This document shows positions 5,863-6,521 of a stretch of DNA of 6,521 nucleotides, in pieces. Each line of letters opens with the position of its first letter. Within the stretch, counting starts at the first letter, position 1. This DNA is from Candidatus Eiseniibacteriota bacterium (GTDB taxonomy: Bacteria; Eisenbacteria; RBG-16-71-46; JABDJR01), in assembly GCA_013003415.1 (NCBI GenBank), contig JABDJR010000277.1, positions 1-6,521 on the forward strand, written 5' to 3'. The translations under genes and the position numbers were made by a program. The notes under the pieces are model-generated. The model saw nothing but the letters and a program-made list of their open reading frames with translations, made no database searches and had not been told where the DNA came from.

Positions 5863-6521
5863 CTACCAGCCACCATCGTCATCGTCGTGGGAACCCATGC
5901 CGCCGCCCTGCATCATTTCCATCATGGACTTGGTGGGGTATGGCGATTCCCAGTCTTTGGCACTGAAATTCTTTTCGTCGACGCGAACCGCTTCGAAGGT
6001 TGCGTTGTCTTCAACGTGATGAAACTTCAAAGGGAATCCGTTCAGATCTTCGAGCATGCTCATAAACTCAGCATTACCCTTGATTGCGCTTCCGGGCATG
6101 ATCCCCACGATGTTGTCGATGGCGTTGGTGACGGCGGTGAAGGGAATGTCTTTCGTAGTCCAGATTTTTCCCACCAATTTTCCGTCTTCAAAAACTTCGG
6201 TCCTTGAAACGGAGTGACCAGCAACTTTGCCATCGCCACCCTTGTGCTTATAACTGAACTTCTTTTTGGGTTTGGTGTCGCCGGCAACATCAATCTCAGC
6301 ATCGAGATCGGGCATGTATTGCTCCATGGCCTTAATTTGCTCTTCGGTCATGCCCTTTTTTGCTTCTTCCATGGCCTTCTTGGCCTGAGCAGCCATTTGC
6401 TCCATGGCATCGCTCATACCCGACATCATTGCCTTTAGTTCGGCGTAAGTCGTCTTGAATGCTTCTTCTTTCTTGTGGTCAATCATCACCATGGACAGGG
6501 GACCGACGATAACTTCATTGT
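5863..6521 (-). CDS. DUF4412-like protein, N-terminus beyond the right edge
   Basis: The frame ends at a TAG at 5865-5863 and stays open to the right edge. An ATG at 6492 could serve as a start, but no Shine-Dalgarno precedes it, the frame continues upstream for nine more codons (NEVIVGPLS), and no signal peptide follows it. I therefore treat the gene as partial; a signal peptide outside the window is inferred. Counting from that Met, residues 15-60 form a Met-rich amphipathic helix (nine Met between 22 and 60). About 78-185 is a beta-rich domain with AGHSVSRTEVFEDGKLVGKIW and NGFPLKFHH segments, resembling DUF4412-type envelope proteins. The C-terminus is unusual: MMEMMQGGGMGSHDDDDGGW, combining Met, Gly and four Asp. 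The role of the family is not known to me. The gene converges on the hydrolase gene and need not be related to it. Metal binding by the Met/His/Asp tail is possible but unproven. Confidence 0.72.
   Translation of the reverse strand, partial: NEVIVGPLSMVMIDHKKEEAFKTTYAELKAMMSGMSDAMEQMAAQAKKAMEEAKKGMTEEQIKAMEQYMPDLDAEIDVAGDTKPKKKFSYKHKGGDGKVAGHSVSRTEVFEDGKLVGKIWTTKDIPFTAVTNAIDNIVGIMPGSAIKGNAEFMSMLEDLNGFPLKFHHVEDNATFEAVRVDEKNFSAKDWESPYPTKSMMEMMQGGGMGSHDDDDGGW

Overview
The window is moderately GC-rich, gene-dense bacterial DNA from a Gram-negative organism. Four of the six proteins carry a signal peptide or membrane segments, and the regulator is a sigma-54 activator of the NtrC type paired with a membrane histidine kinase. 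The gene mix (NtrC-type pair, AlkP-superfamily hydrolase of the COG3379 type, DUF4412-like protein, TTG start) would suit a lineage related to the former Deltaproteobacteria. That placement is an inference and no marker gene fixes it. I see no mobile element, CRISPR array, tRNA or rRNA.

Layout, left to right. (1) Positions 1-244, minus strand: the start of a small exported helical protein with two cysteines in the visible part, cut by the left edge. (2) Positions 245-439: a non-coding stretch with a near-consensus -24/-12 sigma-54 promoter facing the left-hand gene, and two inverted repeats about 100 and 124 bp upstream of the predicted start site, where activator sites usually lie. (3) Positions 3510 down to 440, minus strand: a tightly packed operon of a cupredoxin-fold envelope protein lacking the copper ligands, a membrane histidine kinase (TTG start) and an NtrC-family response regulator. 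Its genes are separated by a 3-nt gap and a 4-nt ATGA overlap. (4) Positions 3511-3666: a divergent promoter region. (5) Positions 3667-5814, plus strand: an exported AlkP-superfamily phosphodiesterase/phosphohydrolase with a transmembrane hairpin inside its catalytic domain. (6) Positions 5863-6521, minus strand: a convergent DUF4412-like protein, open at the right edge.

The most informative reading is a local envelope-signalling circuit. The cupredoxin-like protein and the kinase's extracytoplasmic domain would sense something outside the inner membrane. The kinase would phosphorylate the NtrC-type regulator at D51. The regulator, which has an intact GAFTGA loop, would activate sigma-54 RNA polymerase at the promoter in front of the small exported protein just downstream. 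Gene order, promoter sequence and domain content support this; the signal and the direct regulatory link are inferred.
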